Assembly: GCA_021234155.1 (NCBI GenBank)
Contig: JAJEKV010000030.1
Location: 1,186,901-1,250,900, forward strand
Source of the DNA: Isoetes taiwanensis
Taxonomy: Eukaryota > Streptophyta > Lycopodiopsida > Isoetales > Isoetaceae
Direction: 5' to 3'
Length of the DNA: 64,000 nucleotides
Below are positions 11,805 through 21,835 of this stretch, in pieces (position 1 is the first letter of the stretch; the number at the start of each line of letters is the position of its first letter). A program made the position numbers and the translations under genes. The notes beneath the pieces are model-generated. The model saw only the letters and a list, made by a program, of their open reading frames with translations. It had not been told where the DNA came from and made no database searches.

Positions 11805-12395
11805 CTTATTGTATTGCAATCTATCTCATGTACTTGAGATTTGCACCATTATTATTAGGAATATTGTAGAAGTTAACAAATAGCCAACTTATTGTATTGC
11901 AACCTATCCATGTACTTGAGATTTGCACCATTATTATTGTAACATTCTCTACAATTTTAACATTACCATCGACGAGAATATTACTTGGTGCAAAAGCTCC
12001 TTTACTTTTCAAACATTAATAGCAACCGGTCACGATAACAAAAAGATAATGTTGTCATGCAAAAAAAAATGTCTTAGGCTTTCTTCACTTTTAATTATCT
12101 AACATATCATTCATAGCCCTAGCTCTTATCACGGTAACAAAAAGATAATGTTGTCATGCAAAAAATGTCTTGGCTTTCTTCACTTTTAATTAGCAAACAT
12201 ATCATTCATAGCCCTAGCTCTCATCTTGTACTATGCCTTAGCTCTGCAATGTGTACTTTTTGTAGATATGAACAACATAAATTAAAATATGGAAACAACC
12301 TCAACAATTATTCCTACATGCTTCCAAGATGATCCAAGGGCCCGAGAAGTTTCTCTATGCTCCCAAGATGATCCAAGGGCCCGAAGTTTCTCTAT
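11805..12395 (+). repeat. Three successive tandem duplications near the Helitron 3' end, copy A
   Basis: Pair 1 (about 11807 and 11889) shares CTTATTGTATTGCAA and CATGTACTTGAGATTTGCAC. Pair 2 (about 12027 and 12130) shares AGATAATGTTGTCATGCAAA and CATATCATTCATAGCCCTAG. Pair 3 (about 12325 and 12360) shares CCAAGATGATCCAAGGGCCC. All three are also in copy B (43644-44240), so they predate the large duplication. Confidence 0.8.
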
Positions 12396-12467
12396 GCAAG
12401 CGTACAAGTTTTCAGCATTCTGATTTTCAAATTATGCCCGGCAAGCATTTGAAACACCATTACTAAG

Positions 12468-12540
12468 TACCATCAATAATTTTTGGTGGGTATACCATCA
12501 ATAATTTTGGTGGGTATAAATATACATCAAATTGCGAGTG
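12468..12540 (+). repeat. Host tandem repeat at the Helitron insertion site, copy A
   Basis: Two units of TACCATCAATAATTTTGGTG plus GGTA directly follow the Helitron 3' end. A similar unit, ACTATCAATAATTTTGGTG, directly precedes its 5' end (8306-8330). The Helitron therefore inserted between units of a short tandem array. TATAAATATAC after the array could be a TATA box for the small reading frame at 12532-12759. Confidence 0.75.
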
Positions 12541-12759
12541 CGGCAACATTGGCCTCGGAATCTAGCTATGACTTATTACGGTCTTGAGCGTGATTCTATC
12601 ACTTGCAAGATGAATCATGAGGACTTCAAGCGGTGCCTTGGCGAGATATACCGCTTGAAAGGCTGGCTCACCCTTTGTTGCTCTCAATCCTGCGCCATTA
12701 TCACGATCCGTCGATGTTATCATCCATCTCTGTGGAATAGGGGTATCAAATGTTCATGA
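12532..12759 (+). CDS. Small unrecognised frame
   Basis: A 75-codon plus-strand frame (ERDSITCKMNHEDFKR central segment) lies just after a TATAAATA motif. Copy B has the same DNA but with different frame breaks (44380-44670), where a second frame containing AHPLLLSILRHYRSVDV is open. Product unknown. It may be a remnant interrupted by the Helitron insertion upstream. Confidence 0.25.
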   Translation: MRVRQHWPRNLAMTYYGLERDSITCKMNHEDFKRCLGEIYRLKGWLTLCCSQSCAIITIRRCYHPSLWNRGIKCS

Positions 12760-12779
12760 TCGAAAGGATCTCTAGGCGT

Positions 12780-12912
12780 ATATACGCTGGATTACGATCA
12801 TTGAGTAATAGTAGAAGAATAATATTACTTGTTATCTTATTGTAATCTGGTTGTGTTAGTATACAAGCGGTACACATAACCTTTTGTAATACACATAACA
12901 AGTAATATAAGT
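12780..12912 (+). repeat. Minisatellite interrupted by copia, left part, copy A
   Basis: Units such as CTTATTGTAATCTGGTTG and GGTACACATAACCTTTTGTA plus ATACACATAAC. The array resumes to the right of the copia element at 17689-17903. Copia inserted into the TAAGT at 12908-12912, which is duplicated at 17689-17693. Confidence 0.7.
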
Positions 12913-13066
12913 TATTTGTGTGTAAAGCTAGTGAGAAAGAAGGCGGCTCTAGGTAGATGAAGTGTTGTGTGTGAGCACAATAATGACCCTATATAGGTCT
13001 AGGGTGACATTAGGGTTAGGGTACCATGTCACATGTAGGGTTAGGGTTAGGTTTCCTCATGTAATA
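12913..13066 (-). repeat. Copia 3' LTR, copy A
   Basis: LTR of 154 bp bounded by TATTTGTG...CATGTAATA on the plus strand. It contains the palindrome GACC(C)TATATAGGTC and repeated TTAGGG. The inner flank CTCCTCTGG (13067-13075) is the polypurine tract CCAGAGGAG on the minus strand. Confidence 0.88.
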
Positions 13067-13249
13067 CTCCTCTGGCTGAACCTAACAACAAAAAAAAAAA
13101 ATAGCGAGAAAAAGAAAACATCCGGTGGCTCTGCTGCGACCTTAAAGGCTGCTTCATGGAAGTTTAGTGCCCTTTGAGAGGTTTTGTCAGCCCATCGACT
13201 AGTTGCTTGCGTGTAGCACAATCTCTACTTGAGTTATGATGGTATTATC

Positions 13250-16200
13250 GGCTGCTCCCTCATAAAGCATAGCGAGTGTCTAAATGCTTTGTTAAGGGAT
13301 GGTATTTACGATCTTTGGTCAAGGCGATAGCCGAATTATCCACTAGCATAGTGGCTTCCTTGACTTGTACTCCCATATCATGAAAAGAGTGAGCATCGGT
13401 CATTTCTTGAAATCCACGGCCTGCAGTGCTTTCAATTACGCCCGGTAGTCTTTGAGGCTCTTTGTAGGCTTTGCTTTTAGAGGCCTGAGAATTGGACTTT
13501 TCCCAAAGAAAGAGACAAATCCGTGGTAGACTTCCTTGTTTCATAGTCATGGGATGCAAAATCTGCATCGGTGTAGAAGGACAACAGTAGCTTGATTTTG
13601 AAAGTAAGTAATTCCTTCAAACATGGTGCCTTGCAAATATGCTAGAATTAAGCTTTTCTTTGCTCTCTAGTGACTCATCTTTGGGTGTTGCATAAACCGG
13701 CTAACTTGCCCAAGCTGCAAACCACGATGTCGGCTAGTAATGGTGATATAGATGAGAGATCCAACTAATTAACCGAAACAATTTTGTATCACATGATTCA
13801 CCATTAGTGTCCAAAATAAGTTTATTACCTTGTTAGGTATGGAGCGAGGCGGCTTGGATGCATCCATATGAAATCACATCTAACACTTCCTTTATGTATT
13901 TGGTGCGAGTGAGCATAATGGAGGTGTCTTTTTGCCATACTTCAATTCCTAGGCACTAATGTAAAAGTCCTAGGTGCGTGACCTCAAAGGGGCGTGCAAG
14001 ATCGCTTTTAAATGCAATGGTAGATGTTGCATCCCTGTGATGATTGAATCATCCCATAAAGAACCAAAATACATATTTTAGCATCAACTTTCTTATAATA
14101 GAGACTAGGATCTGCGTGGACGTTTGAAGCCAATGTTCAATAAAAAGCATTGATCTTGTTGTGCCAACATCTCGGGGCTGCCGTGGAGGCCATACAAGCT
14201 TTTACGGAGGTGGCGGACAAGTGATTCTTCTCCCTTTTTCACAAATCCACGAGGTTTGCTCCATATAAATGGTTTCTGCGGGTCTCCATTTAAAAAGGCA
14301 CTTTTAAAGTCTAGGCGATAGATGGGCGACTGTCTTTGGCAGCCAATGCAATAATTTGCTTTCGAATGGTAGGCGATGCGGCGGCGGGGGCAAAAACATC
14401 TGTATAGTCAATGCCAAATTCTTGGGCATATCCCTTGGCCACAAGTGCGGCCTTGTGCTTTGCTATCTTTGCCATCGGAGTTGTATTTGGTCCGATATAC
14501 CCATTTGTTCCCAATGACATGTTGGCTTTCTTTGGTTTGGGAGTAAGGCGCCAAGTGCCTTCTTTGCATAAGCATGTCATATTCGACATAGCTGCATTCG
14601 GATGGGAATGGCGGTTGCTTGCTTAATAGGTGGCGAGGATCGATGTAGAAAGAAGTTGAGTCATGAGGGGCATAATTGCAAAAGCCTTTTTGTTGCAAAC
14701 AAGTTCTTTGCTTTGCCTTGAGCCTCTCGGATCTTACGCTTCTTGACAGGAGGCATGGCGAGATGATGGTGGGCTGGAATATGAGGATGGAGTGGGTTTC
14801 AATCGGGTTAAATGCCTCATCTATTGAAGCATTTTCAATAGTAGAGTGATCCAGGAGGATACGGGTGTGTTGTAACACATGGTTGATCCTCAACTTCATC
14901 ATGAAGACTCATAGATGAGTCAGAATCTTGAGGTGCGGCATGCTCAAGAGGAATAGTTCTTTGGTGGATCTGCGGCTTTTTGTACTTGAGAGATGATGCT
15001 TTGCTCAAATAAATCTTTGAATCATTTGGGCTGAAATTCTTCTTTTTAAAGATGGCTCTTCATCAAAATATGATGCACTTTCCACAAAATCTACACTTGA
15101 GAGGCGAATACGGTCTTGGTTTTTGGATCATATAGTTTCCATCCTTTTTGGCTGATAGGATACCCTATAAAGATGCACTTAATTGCCCTAGGATGTAATT
15201 TTTCCATACTTCTTGAGCTTCTCTTGAGGTATGGCTGAATATACCAAGCGACCAAGATTAGTAGATTATCCACATTTGGTTTGCGTCCATAGGCTAACTC
15301 ATATGGAGTGCCGGTTGGATTTGCTAGAGTTGGAGCTCTATTAGCCAAATAGGCTGCTGTAACAACTGCTTCCCCCCAAAAATGTGATGGAAGGTTTTGT
15401 GAATGAGCATTGTCCTTACAAAGTACATGGCCTTTCGATTCTTTCTTTACATAGCGCCATTTTGGGCATGGGCATATGGTGCTTGTGAGCTCTCTTCTTA
15501 TTTTATCGTAAGCAAGTAAGCATCAAACTTGGCATTCTTGAATTACTGTTCCATTATCGGTCCGTCTGGCTTTGAGTGATGTACCAAATTCTGCTTCCAC
15601 ATATGAATGAAATTCTTGGAATTTAAGAAAGGCTTTATCCTTTGTGGCTACACAAAATGCCCAAGTAAATCTCTTTGTAATCATCTGACAATGGTTAGAA
15701 ACCAATGAGCTCCCCTAGGAAGCCTGTCTCATGTAACATAAATCCATATGAAGTAACTCAAGAACACTAGTGGCTCTGAATTGACATGTTGAGGGAAAAG
15801 GCGTTGAGTTTGCTTACCCAAATGACATGCTTGACACTCAATGATGTGATCTTGAGCTTTGGCGGGGCCTGTTATCATTCTAGTGTAAGCTAATTCTCCA
15901 ATGGCTCGTCCTCCAACATGGCCAAATCGTGCATGCCATAAGTTTTTCTAGATCTTGGTCTGCTGCTACATAAGCCGAGGCATGGACTTGGCGTTCCATC
16001 CACCGTATACAAACCCCCTTTGTTCATGTGTCTGTCATGTTAATCAGAAGGCTGCTGGGGTAATGAACTTCCAAGGGCTTAAGTTTGTTAAATACATCTT
16101 TCCTTCACCAAAGATAACAGTCTTACCTTGTTTGTCAAATGTAAAACGAGATAATAAATTGGCTGACATCGAGGGGACATGGAAGACATCTTTGATGGGA

Positions 16201-17246
16201 CATATGCCTTGCTCTTCTTGAAGATTAATAATACCTTTGGAGTGTGATTGTAGGACCTCTCCATTTGCTCTTGTCACTAAGAGGAGGCGTATCATGGTAG
16301 GATTTGCAAGAATCGGTGGTGTGGTAATGACGGTGTGTTGAGAAGCCCCTGAATCCATGAGCAAATATTTTGTCTTGGCGGAATGCGGTAGTAACAGCGG
16401 CCATGTTTAAGTATTCCTCACTAAACATGCACGAAGTGCAACTCTGAGATGCCTCTTGTGGTGTCTTTGGTGGCAGTTGCCACTTGGACTTGCGAGAGGT
16501 AGGTGGTCGCTTGCCAATTTCTTATAGGCCTTACATTGGAACTGTAGTGCCTGTGACTCCGCGGTGCGGCAAGTAGCAATGCGCACCCCGCGCATATGAT
16601 AAGGTAGATCGGGTGTTATACGCTGCGCACTCTTTCCTTTATCTTTGTGTGCATGAGCATAATTCAATTCTTTGAATCTTGAGGCGTTTGGAATTTTGTA
16701 ACTTCTGCATCTAGAAGGGCGGTTTGAAGATCATGAAAGGACCATGTGACACCCTTTTGAGTTTGAATACTCACTACATTTGAGAATAGGAAACTTCCAT
16801 GGCGAGATAGCATAATGAGGTAAGATCTTCATCCTCAATTTCCCTCTGCACATATGACTTCTTCCTTGAGAAACGAATTTTTACGAATGTAATGTGACAT
16901 CTTTACATTCCTCAATGGTAAGTGTTTCCATTCTTTGTTTGAAATGCTTTACTCTGCCTAATCCTTTCAAGGCATATGTCTTCTCAAGATAATCCCATGC
17001 TTCTTGAAAGGTTGTGAAGCGACAAAGGCGCCTTGATGTACGGAATCTGAGCATGAGAAGATGATCAAGAGCGGCGTCATCTGTCAAGGCGGATGTAGCA
17101 TCAGCTGAAGCGAACCACCCTGGTTTAAATCTGACCTTTAGTTTAAGCAAACCAAGGTAAACTTTGAAGAAAGCTTTCCATCCTTGAAAATTGGTGCCAT
17201 CAAGTTGAGGATTGGGATCAATTTCCATGGGTCCAACATATTGCAA
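13250..17246 (-). pseudogene. Copia gag-pol remnants, copy A
   Basis: Separate open pieces show the polyprotein. Gag at 17246-16881 has LDGTNFQGWKAFFKVYLG and LKGLGRVKHFKQRMETLTIE. The protease piece at 16364-16044 has LMDSGASQHTV. Integrase pieces are at 15705-15523 and 15348-15091 (RAPTLANPTGTPYELAYGRK). The RT piece at 14589-14311 has ALVAKGYAQEFGIDYTDVF, and the RNase H piece ending at 13260 has KYHPLTKHLDTRYAL. At least a dozen frame breaks separate them, many at CTG/CAG sites that are intact in copy B. Confidence 0.85.
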
Positions 17247-17534
17247 ACTCTACAAATTCTAGCAAAGCTAGATGGATTTTCTGGTGTGATCACCTTGGAT
17301 CTATCGGATCTAGGTCTTTGTGATGGTGATTCCTCATGAATCTTACGAGTGAAAAGATTTACAAATCAATCAATGAGAAAAAGTTACCTTGGCAAGATAA
17401 CGACTTCATCAATTTCTTCAAAAAAGAACCCAATACTAGGCAATCCGACCTAGATCCCTGCTTTTGAAGAAAAAAAGGCCTTTCTCCCTCCTCTCTCTCT
17501 CTCTCTCTCTCACGAGATAAGGCTCACGATACCA

Positions 17535-17688
17535 TATTTGTGTGTAAAGCTAGTGAGAAAAGAAGGCGCTCTAGGTAGATGAAGTGTTGTGTGTGAGCAC
17601 AATAATGACCTATATAGGTCTAGGGTGACATTAGGGTTAGGGTACCATGTCACGTATAAGGGTTAGGGTTAGGTTTCCTCATGTAATA
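17535..17688 (-). repeat. Copia 5' LTR, copy A
   Basis: Matches the LTR at 12913-13066. The sequence at 17522-17534 is a damaged initiator tRNA-Met primer site. A (CT)n run at 17485-17512 lies in the leader, further inside the element. In copy B the run is interrupted by extra C residues. Confidence 0.88.
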
Positions 17689-17903
17689 TAAGTAATAGTA
17701 AAATAATAGTACTTGTTATCTTATTGTAATCTGGTTGTACTCTTATTGTTATCTTATTGTAATCTTATTGTTATCGGTATACATAACCTTTTTGTAATAC
17801 ACATAACCATAGTATGCCTTGGTATACATAACCTTTTGTAATACACATAACCATACTATAAGTATTGAGGTATACATAACCCTCCAAGGTATACTATATA
17901 AAA
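17689..17903 (+). repeat. Minisatellite, right part, copy A
   Basis: Continues the array left of the copia element with units CTTATTGTAATCTGGTTG, CTTATTGTTAT and GGTATACATAACCTTTTGTA plus ATACACATAACC. It runs up to the right edge of copy A. Confidence 0.7.
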
Positions 17904-17913
17904 TTATATAGTA
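17892..17913. repeat. Palindrome at the right breakpoint of copy A
   Basis: Perfect inverted repeat with arms TACTATATAA and TTATATAGTA separated by AA. The left arm and the AA are inside the duplicated unit; the right arm is outside it. Copy B has only the left half, followed by unrelated sequence. Confidence 0.75.
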
Positions 17914-18600
17914 CACTTGCTTGGCAAATGTCTTGTCAATCTTATGGTTTTATCATTGCCCTTTCACTTGCACCCACCTCTCTCCAAAGCTCTAGCTCTG
18001 ACTCTCGTGGATCTTGCATGTACCATATGCCTTATACTTACTCTACTTCCCCGCTTTGGCCGGGCCGTTGTCAAACTGCTTACGCCTAAATTGGCCTCGA
18101 GATCTCAGTAACGGGCCCATAAAGGGCAAATACCGCCCCATGTCACATGCGTGCAACTCCATGCACCTCTCGTAATTGTGACACCGTTTTAGCCACTTCC
18201 GCCATTGCCCCTCAACCTCAACAACTCTTTTCAAGACGCTAACTCATTCATCCTAGCATGTTCCTCTCGCTTTCAGAATCGGCAGTTCTAACCTCGACAC
18301 CGCAGATAGGGAAGGGAATACAACCGATCTCCTTCTCCGAGTTCTCAAAATGGATCTAAGATCTCAAGTCGCCTCATGTGTCGCTTCACCAACACCTTCT
18401 CTCTACCACCGAGATTCTAACTCGCTTGGTTGTTCGTGACATTCTTTTGGCATGGCACTAGACAAGTTGTGCAATAGTATTCCAGCAAATAGGCTTTTAC
18501 GTTAATCCAAGTGGAAATAAACAACAACTCAATATGACTTATAAATTATAAAATAAAAAAGTGCAACAAAAAAAAATAAACATAGCAATGCCAAAGATGT
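17914..18600. other. No gene recognised
   Basis: Unique sequence between the duplication edge and the kinase remnant. Only short overlapping frames (17917-18111, 18043-18234) on both strands. It may hold the 3' end of the minus-strand kinase gene. Confidence 0.3.
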
Positions 18601-20273
18601 TTTATTAAAGTATTTCAAGCAATTGCTCAATCAATATTTTTTTCGCTATGCACAAGAGAGCTCATAAATGGATTGCTAAGCTGACTTGGTCCATTTTGGT
18701 CAAGATCGCTCCCAACCGCCTCCACTCCAACTTGAGGAATCCAACTGATTCCGCTTTGGGGTCTTGTGCAATGTGTTGAGAGCATTCCTGCAGTTCCGTG
18801 ATGGTGTTCAAGAGTCGGGTTTAGATCAAACTTTGCGTCTTGTCTTCAGATTGGGATTTCCCGCATGTTGCTTCAAATAATCGCGACATGTTTCAAACCT
18901 CCGGGTTTGTTCATTGGTACCCATGGTCTCTAAGAAAGAATGCTTGCGTAAAAATCAGCAAGGTAATAAATAAAGTAGGCTGCCCTAAGAGGTCAAAGTC
19001 TACCTTTGCATTCACCGCCTTCGCTCCATCTCGCTTGGGACCCCAATACAAATCATCGCGGCATGTAAGGATAGGCAAGCCTTTCATTCTCAATTGCCTT
19101 TTGGCAGGAAGATCCATGTTTTTGTATGCTCACCGCTTCACTTCCACTGTGCTCGCTTATTAACCGTTTCTTCTCCCCTACCACATATACCAATATAAAC
19201 AGCCGGGGTCCGTGGGTTCTCTCTCTTCCCAAATTCAAAATGAAGCAAGACATTGCCGAGTGCAAGTCCATGTGTAAATGGTGCTCTTTATGAAGCTTAA
19301 GCAAGCCGCTTAAAAACGCATAGTTAGATCACCCATTTTTTGAGCAACATATAACTCTTTGCTTTTTTGCTGTTCAAGCTTCGTGAGACGCCGACTCCCG
19401 ACAAAGAGGTTTATACCCTAGTCTCTTAAATGCATGCTTGGCAAACTCATTATCTCCATGATTCACAAAAAGAGATGCACAAGAACCCCCATTCCAAGAG
19501 AGGGAAATATCAACCCCGTTTCTTACCAACCCGTTGTACCTGGGCCAATGCAAAATGTATGATAGACCCATGTCTAACCCCGCATTTGTGATTCCCCCAT
19601 GTTTTTTTCATCATGGCCTTTACTATCACATCAGCCCCGGGCCGCATTCTTAACCAAGACGCCATCATTCTGAATTTAACACAATAGGGTTCGGTTTTAA
19701 GAAAACTAGAACCCGTGATATTGCATTTGAATACCGCTCCATATGTTCCCGAACCAACCCGGGTCTTGTTGATTATTTGAGAGCAATCCACCATTGCAAA
19801 CCATATAGTCTTGTGATCCGCCTTTTTCTTGCTTCCCACTCTTTATCGCTTTCACCAGACGCTTTGGCTCTAATAGTCCGTGTGCCAAGACTTTCTTAAC
19901 TAGGTGGGGGTTGATGGGTTTCCTTTCTCGAAGCTTTTCGATTCGGCCCAAGCCGTGGTTCCATTCCACGTTCTTTATCTTTCAAAGACTCTCTCAAGCT
20001 GACTAGTTAGATTTGCTAACGCATGTATCATGTTTCCAGCTTGTAATGGATACATTGCCATCTATCCAAGCATATTTTTCGTGAATCAATCTTTTTTCGT
20101 GTTCTAGGTCTATCATTCGAGGCCCAAAAGCTCTTTTCAAAGATCTCGCATGAGACCCGAGGGAAGTCTAGCCATCCTTCTTCCGCTGTGGTAATCAACT
20201 CTAACTCAGATGGGGTGGCAAAGACATTCGGGCCACAAAGCCAATTCATTAAAGGTGTCTTAGGTTGGACCAT
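18600..20273 (-). pseudogene. Protein kinase pseudogene
   Basis: Minus-strand frames in order show an N-terminal region (20273-20028), a glycine-rich ATP loop RVGSGTYGAVFK (about 19760-19725), then LLKLHKEHHLHMDLHS with the next frame reading GNVLLHFEFG (19300-19230). This is a catalytic loop of the HxDLHxxN type with Met in place of the usual Arg. Next comes PYMPR.LYWGP and GAKAVNAKVDFDLLGQ (19090-19000), corresponding to the APE region and subdomain IX. About 160 codons separate the loops, which fits one kinase domain. The frames are broken at several points. Subfamily unknown. There is no second copy in the window. Confidence 0.6.
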
Positions 20274-20399
20274 GGTTGTTGGGGTCTTGATCTTTTTTCC
20301 TTTGCATCTTAGTAGAGTGCTCGGTCTCTACATTCATGTGGGGTCGCTACTACCCCAGGTCCTCTCTAGGGCTCATGGAGGCTCGCTACTTCTAGTCTA

Positions 20400-21140
20400 A
20401 GCCCGTCTGGACTCTTTGTGGATTCATAGCAACTTTAGAAGAAACTATGTATAGCTAGCGATATGCCAACAGAAAGTAGCAAAGATCAACACCTAAGAGT
20501 CGAGAAAAAACCGAATTTTAGTGAATGTTAATAAGCCGTGAAATGGTTCATTAAGATTCTAGTAAACTACTACGCTTCAAGCTTGATGCTTTTAGGCACT
20601 CTACCTGGGCCCAAGTTGAGGGTTATAGGCACTCTATAGTCTATCTACCGAGATTGGATAGCATTTTTGCTATATGCAATGCATTTTTCTCTATTCTCTT
20701 CCACAAGTTTAACTTATGATCCGATCCACCCATCGACCTTAATCGGGAAACTCCCTCATAGAGGTTGGCAGACTCAACTCAACATATTGCATAAGACCAC
20801 CTATCAAGTCATTTAATATTTAATGAAATATACGCCACTCCCTATATTAGTGTTGGACTTTCACAACAACACCTTTAAAAATAGGGTATATCTCATTAAA
20901 TATTCTTTCCGACCGACCTTCCATAAGAGTACAACACCCACCCTTTAGCAATCACAGGGACAAGCCAACAAGTGTGAGAGGGCTATACATCTAAATGGGA
21001 GGTTGACCTAGCAATCCCTCAACATCGCTAATGACACCCACCATCCAAGATGGCACAATTAAATGTGGCACGCCAAAGCAGGGTCAAGCCTAAGGATCAC
21101 TCTCTACCCTAACTACTACCGTTGGTTCATGAAAGGGTAG
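20400..21140. other. Non-coding stretch with an inverted repeat
   Basis: No gene seen. At 20815-20836 and 20884-20904 are inverted arms of about 21 bp (AATATTTAATGAAATATAC against GGGTATATCTCATTAAATATT, one or two mismatches) around a loop of about 47 nt. This could fold into a stem and may mark a small MITE-like element, but no target duplication was established. Confidence 0.4.
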
Positions 21141-21252
21141 GCAACCAAAAAAAAAATTTTTCTTCTTTTTATTTCTATTTCATTTTTTTGTTCCTTTATT
21201 TCTATTGCATTTCATTTTATTTTTATTTTTTTTTTCTTAAAAAAAATTCAGT
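21141..21252 (+). repeat. T-rich low-complexity tract
   Basis: A run of T-rich units (TTTTTATTTCTATTTCATTT and similar) between an A run and an A-rich end. No coding content. Confidence 0.7.
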
Positions 21253-21585
21253 CTGGATTCAACAACCATAGGTCGAGACGCTCGCCATCGTCACGCCCCT
21301 CAATGGAGGGGGGCAACAGGCAAGGGCCTCACTATGGAGGAACCCTAGACCTACAATTAAAAAAACAACAGAAAACTACCTAGGTTTGGCTAAAAACTAA
21401 GGGAAAATGAAAAAAAAGGCAAAGGGGCATGTGTTATGGAGTGGTATGTGTGTGGTTTTACCTTGTTCTCAAGGTAAATAACGAAAAGGTTCGGGAATAT
21501 ATATAGAAAACTTCGTGATAAGTGTTAAAAATCATTGCTTCGGGCATTACGTTAACCGCGTCGCGTAGTTTAAACGCAGAAAGAA

Positions 21586-21785
21586 CGCTTTTACGCGAAC
21601 AAAAAAAAGTTTCAAGGTAGTTTAACCTTTATACTTCGCTTACGCGAAAAGAGTTTCGCGTAAGCGAACATTAAGGCTTCGCTTACGCGAAAGCCGGCGA
21701 GGGGATTCGCGTAAGCGAAAACTTAGACTTCGCTTACGCGAAAGAAAGTTCGCGTAAGCGAAACAGAAGGTTTCGCTTACGCGAA
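21586..21785. repeat. Alternating array of 14-bp partial palindromes
   Basis: Seven perfect 14-mers alternate between TTCGCTTACGCGAA (starts 21635, 21678, 21729, 21772) and its reverse complement TTCGCGTAAGCGAA (21655, 21706, 21749). Start-to-start spacing is 20, 23, 28, 23, 20 and 23 bp. A degenerate eighth copy lies at 21586-21600. Each copy has inverted TTCGC/GCGAA arms around TTAC or GTAA. It resembles a cluster of protein-binding sites, such as subterminal repeats of a DNA transposon. Confidence 0.9.
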
Positions 21786-21819
21786 ACTTTTTTTTTCCGG
21801 CCGGCGAGTATTAAATACA

Positions 21820-21835
21820 AAAAATACGTATTTTT
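21820..21835. repeat. 16-bp perfect palindrome
   Basis: AAAAATACGTATTTTT, lying 35 bp after the last 14-mer of the alternating array. Confidence 0.8.

Larger units (their letters stand above)
8331..12467 (+). mobile_element. Helitron, copy A
   Basis: The 5' end is TCCTATATTATAATGTTATG. It matches the 5' ends at 40179 and, more distantly, 51927. The 3' end is a damaged hairpin followed by CACCATTACTAAG. The better copies at 44308 and 55362 read GCCCAGCAACGCTGGGC (or one-base variants), then ACCATTACTAG. Insertion is between A and T with no target duplication, as expected for Helitrons. A roughly 24-bp host repeat (TACCATCAATAATTTTGGTG) is found on both sides, confirming the boundaries. No Rep/helicase gene is seen, so the element is non-autonomous. 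Length 4137 bp. Confidence 0.85.
12913..17688 (-). mobile_element. Ty1/copia LTR retrotransposon, copy A
   Basis: Minus-strand element of 4776 bp with LTRs at 12913-13066 and 17535-17688 and a 5-bp target duplication TAAGT on both sides. The domain order along the minus strand is Gag (from 17246), zinc knuckle region (about 16560), protease with DSGAS (about 16350), integrase (16000-15050), reverse transcriptase (14900-13950) and RNase H (13570-13250). The frames are broken throughout. The YVDD codons near 14050 have lost a base and the tRNA primer site reads GCTCACGATACCA instead of GCTCTGATACCA. It is the counterpart of the better-preserved 44741-49532 element. Confidence 0.92.
1..17903 (+). 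repeat. Segmental duplication, copy A
   Basis: This stretch matches about 31868-49748 in the same orientation and order. Anchor pairs are 1/31868, the TATA region 2310/34188, the Helitron 5' end 8331/40179, the Helitron 3' end 12467/44308, copia 12913-17688/44741-49532 and the right end 17903/49748. The copy begins before the window, so its left end is not seen. Both copies carry the same Helitron and the same copia element in the same target sites, so both insertions predate the duplication. An assembly duplication or haplotype join could give the same picture. Confidence 0.93.

Noticed and set aside
12990-13055. Telomere-like TTAGGGTTAGGG tract
   Set aside because: It is only two or three units long, lies inside the copia LTR and is repeated in all four LTR copies. 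It is not an interstitial telomere.
21635-21785. CRISPR array
   Set aside because: Repeats are 14 bp, alternate in orientation and have spacers of only 6-14 bp. No cas genes and a plant context.
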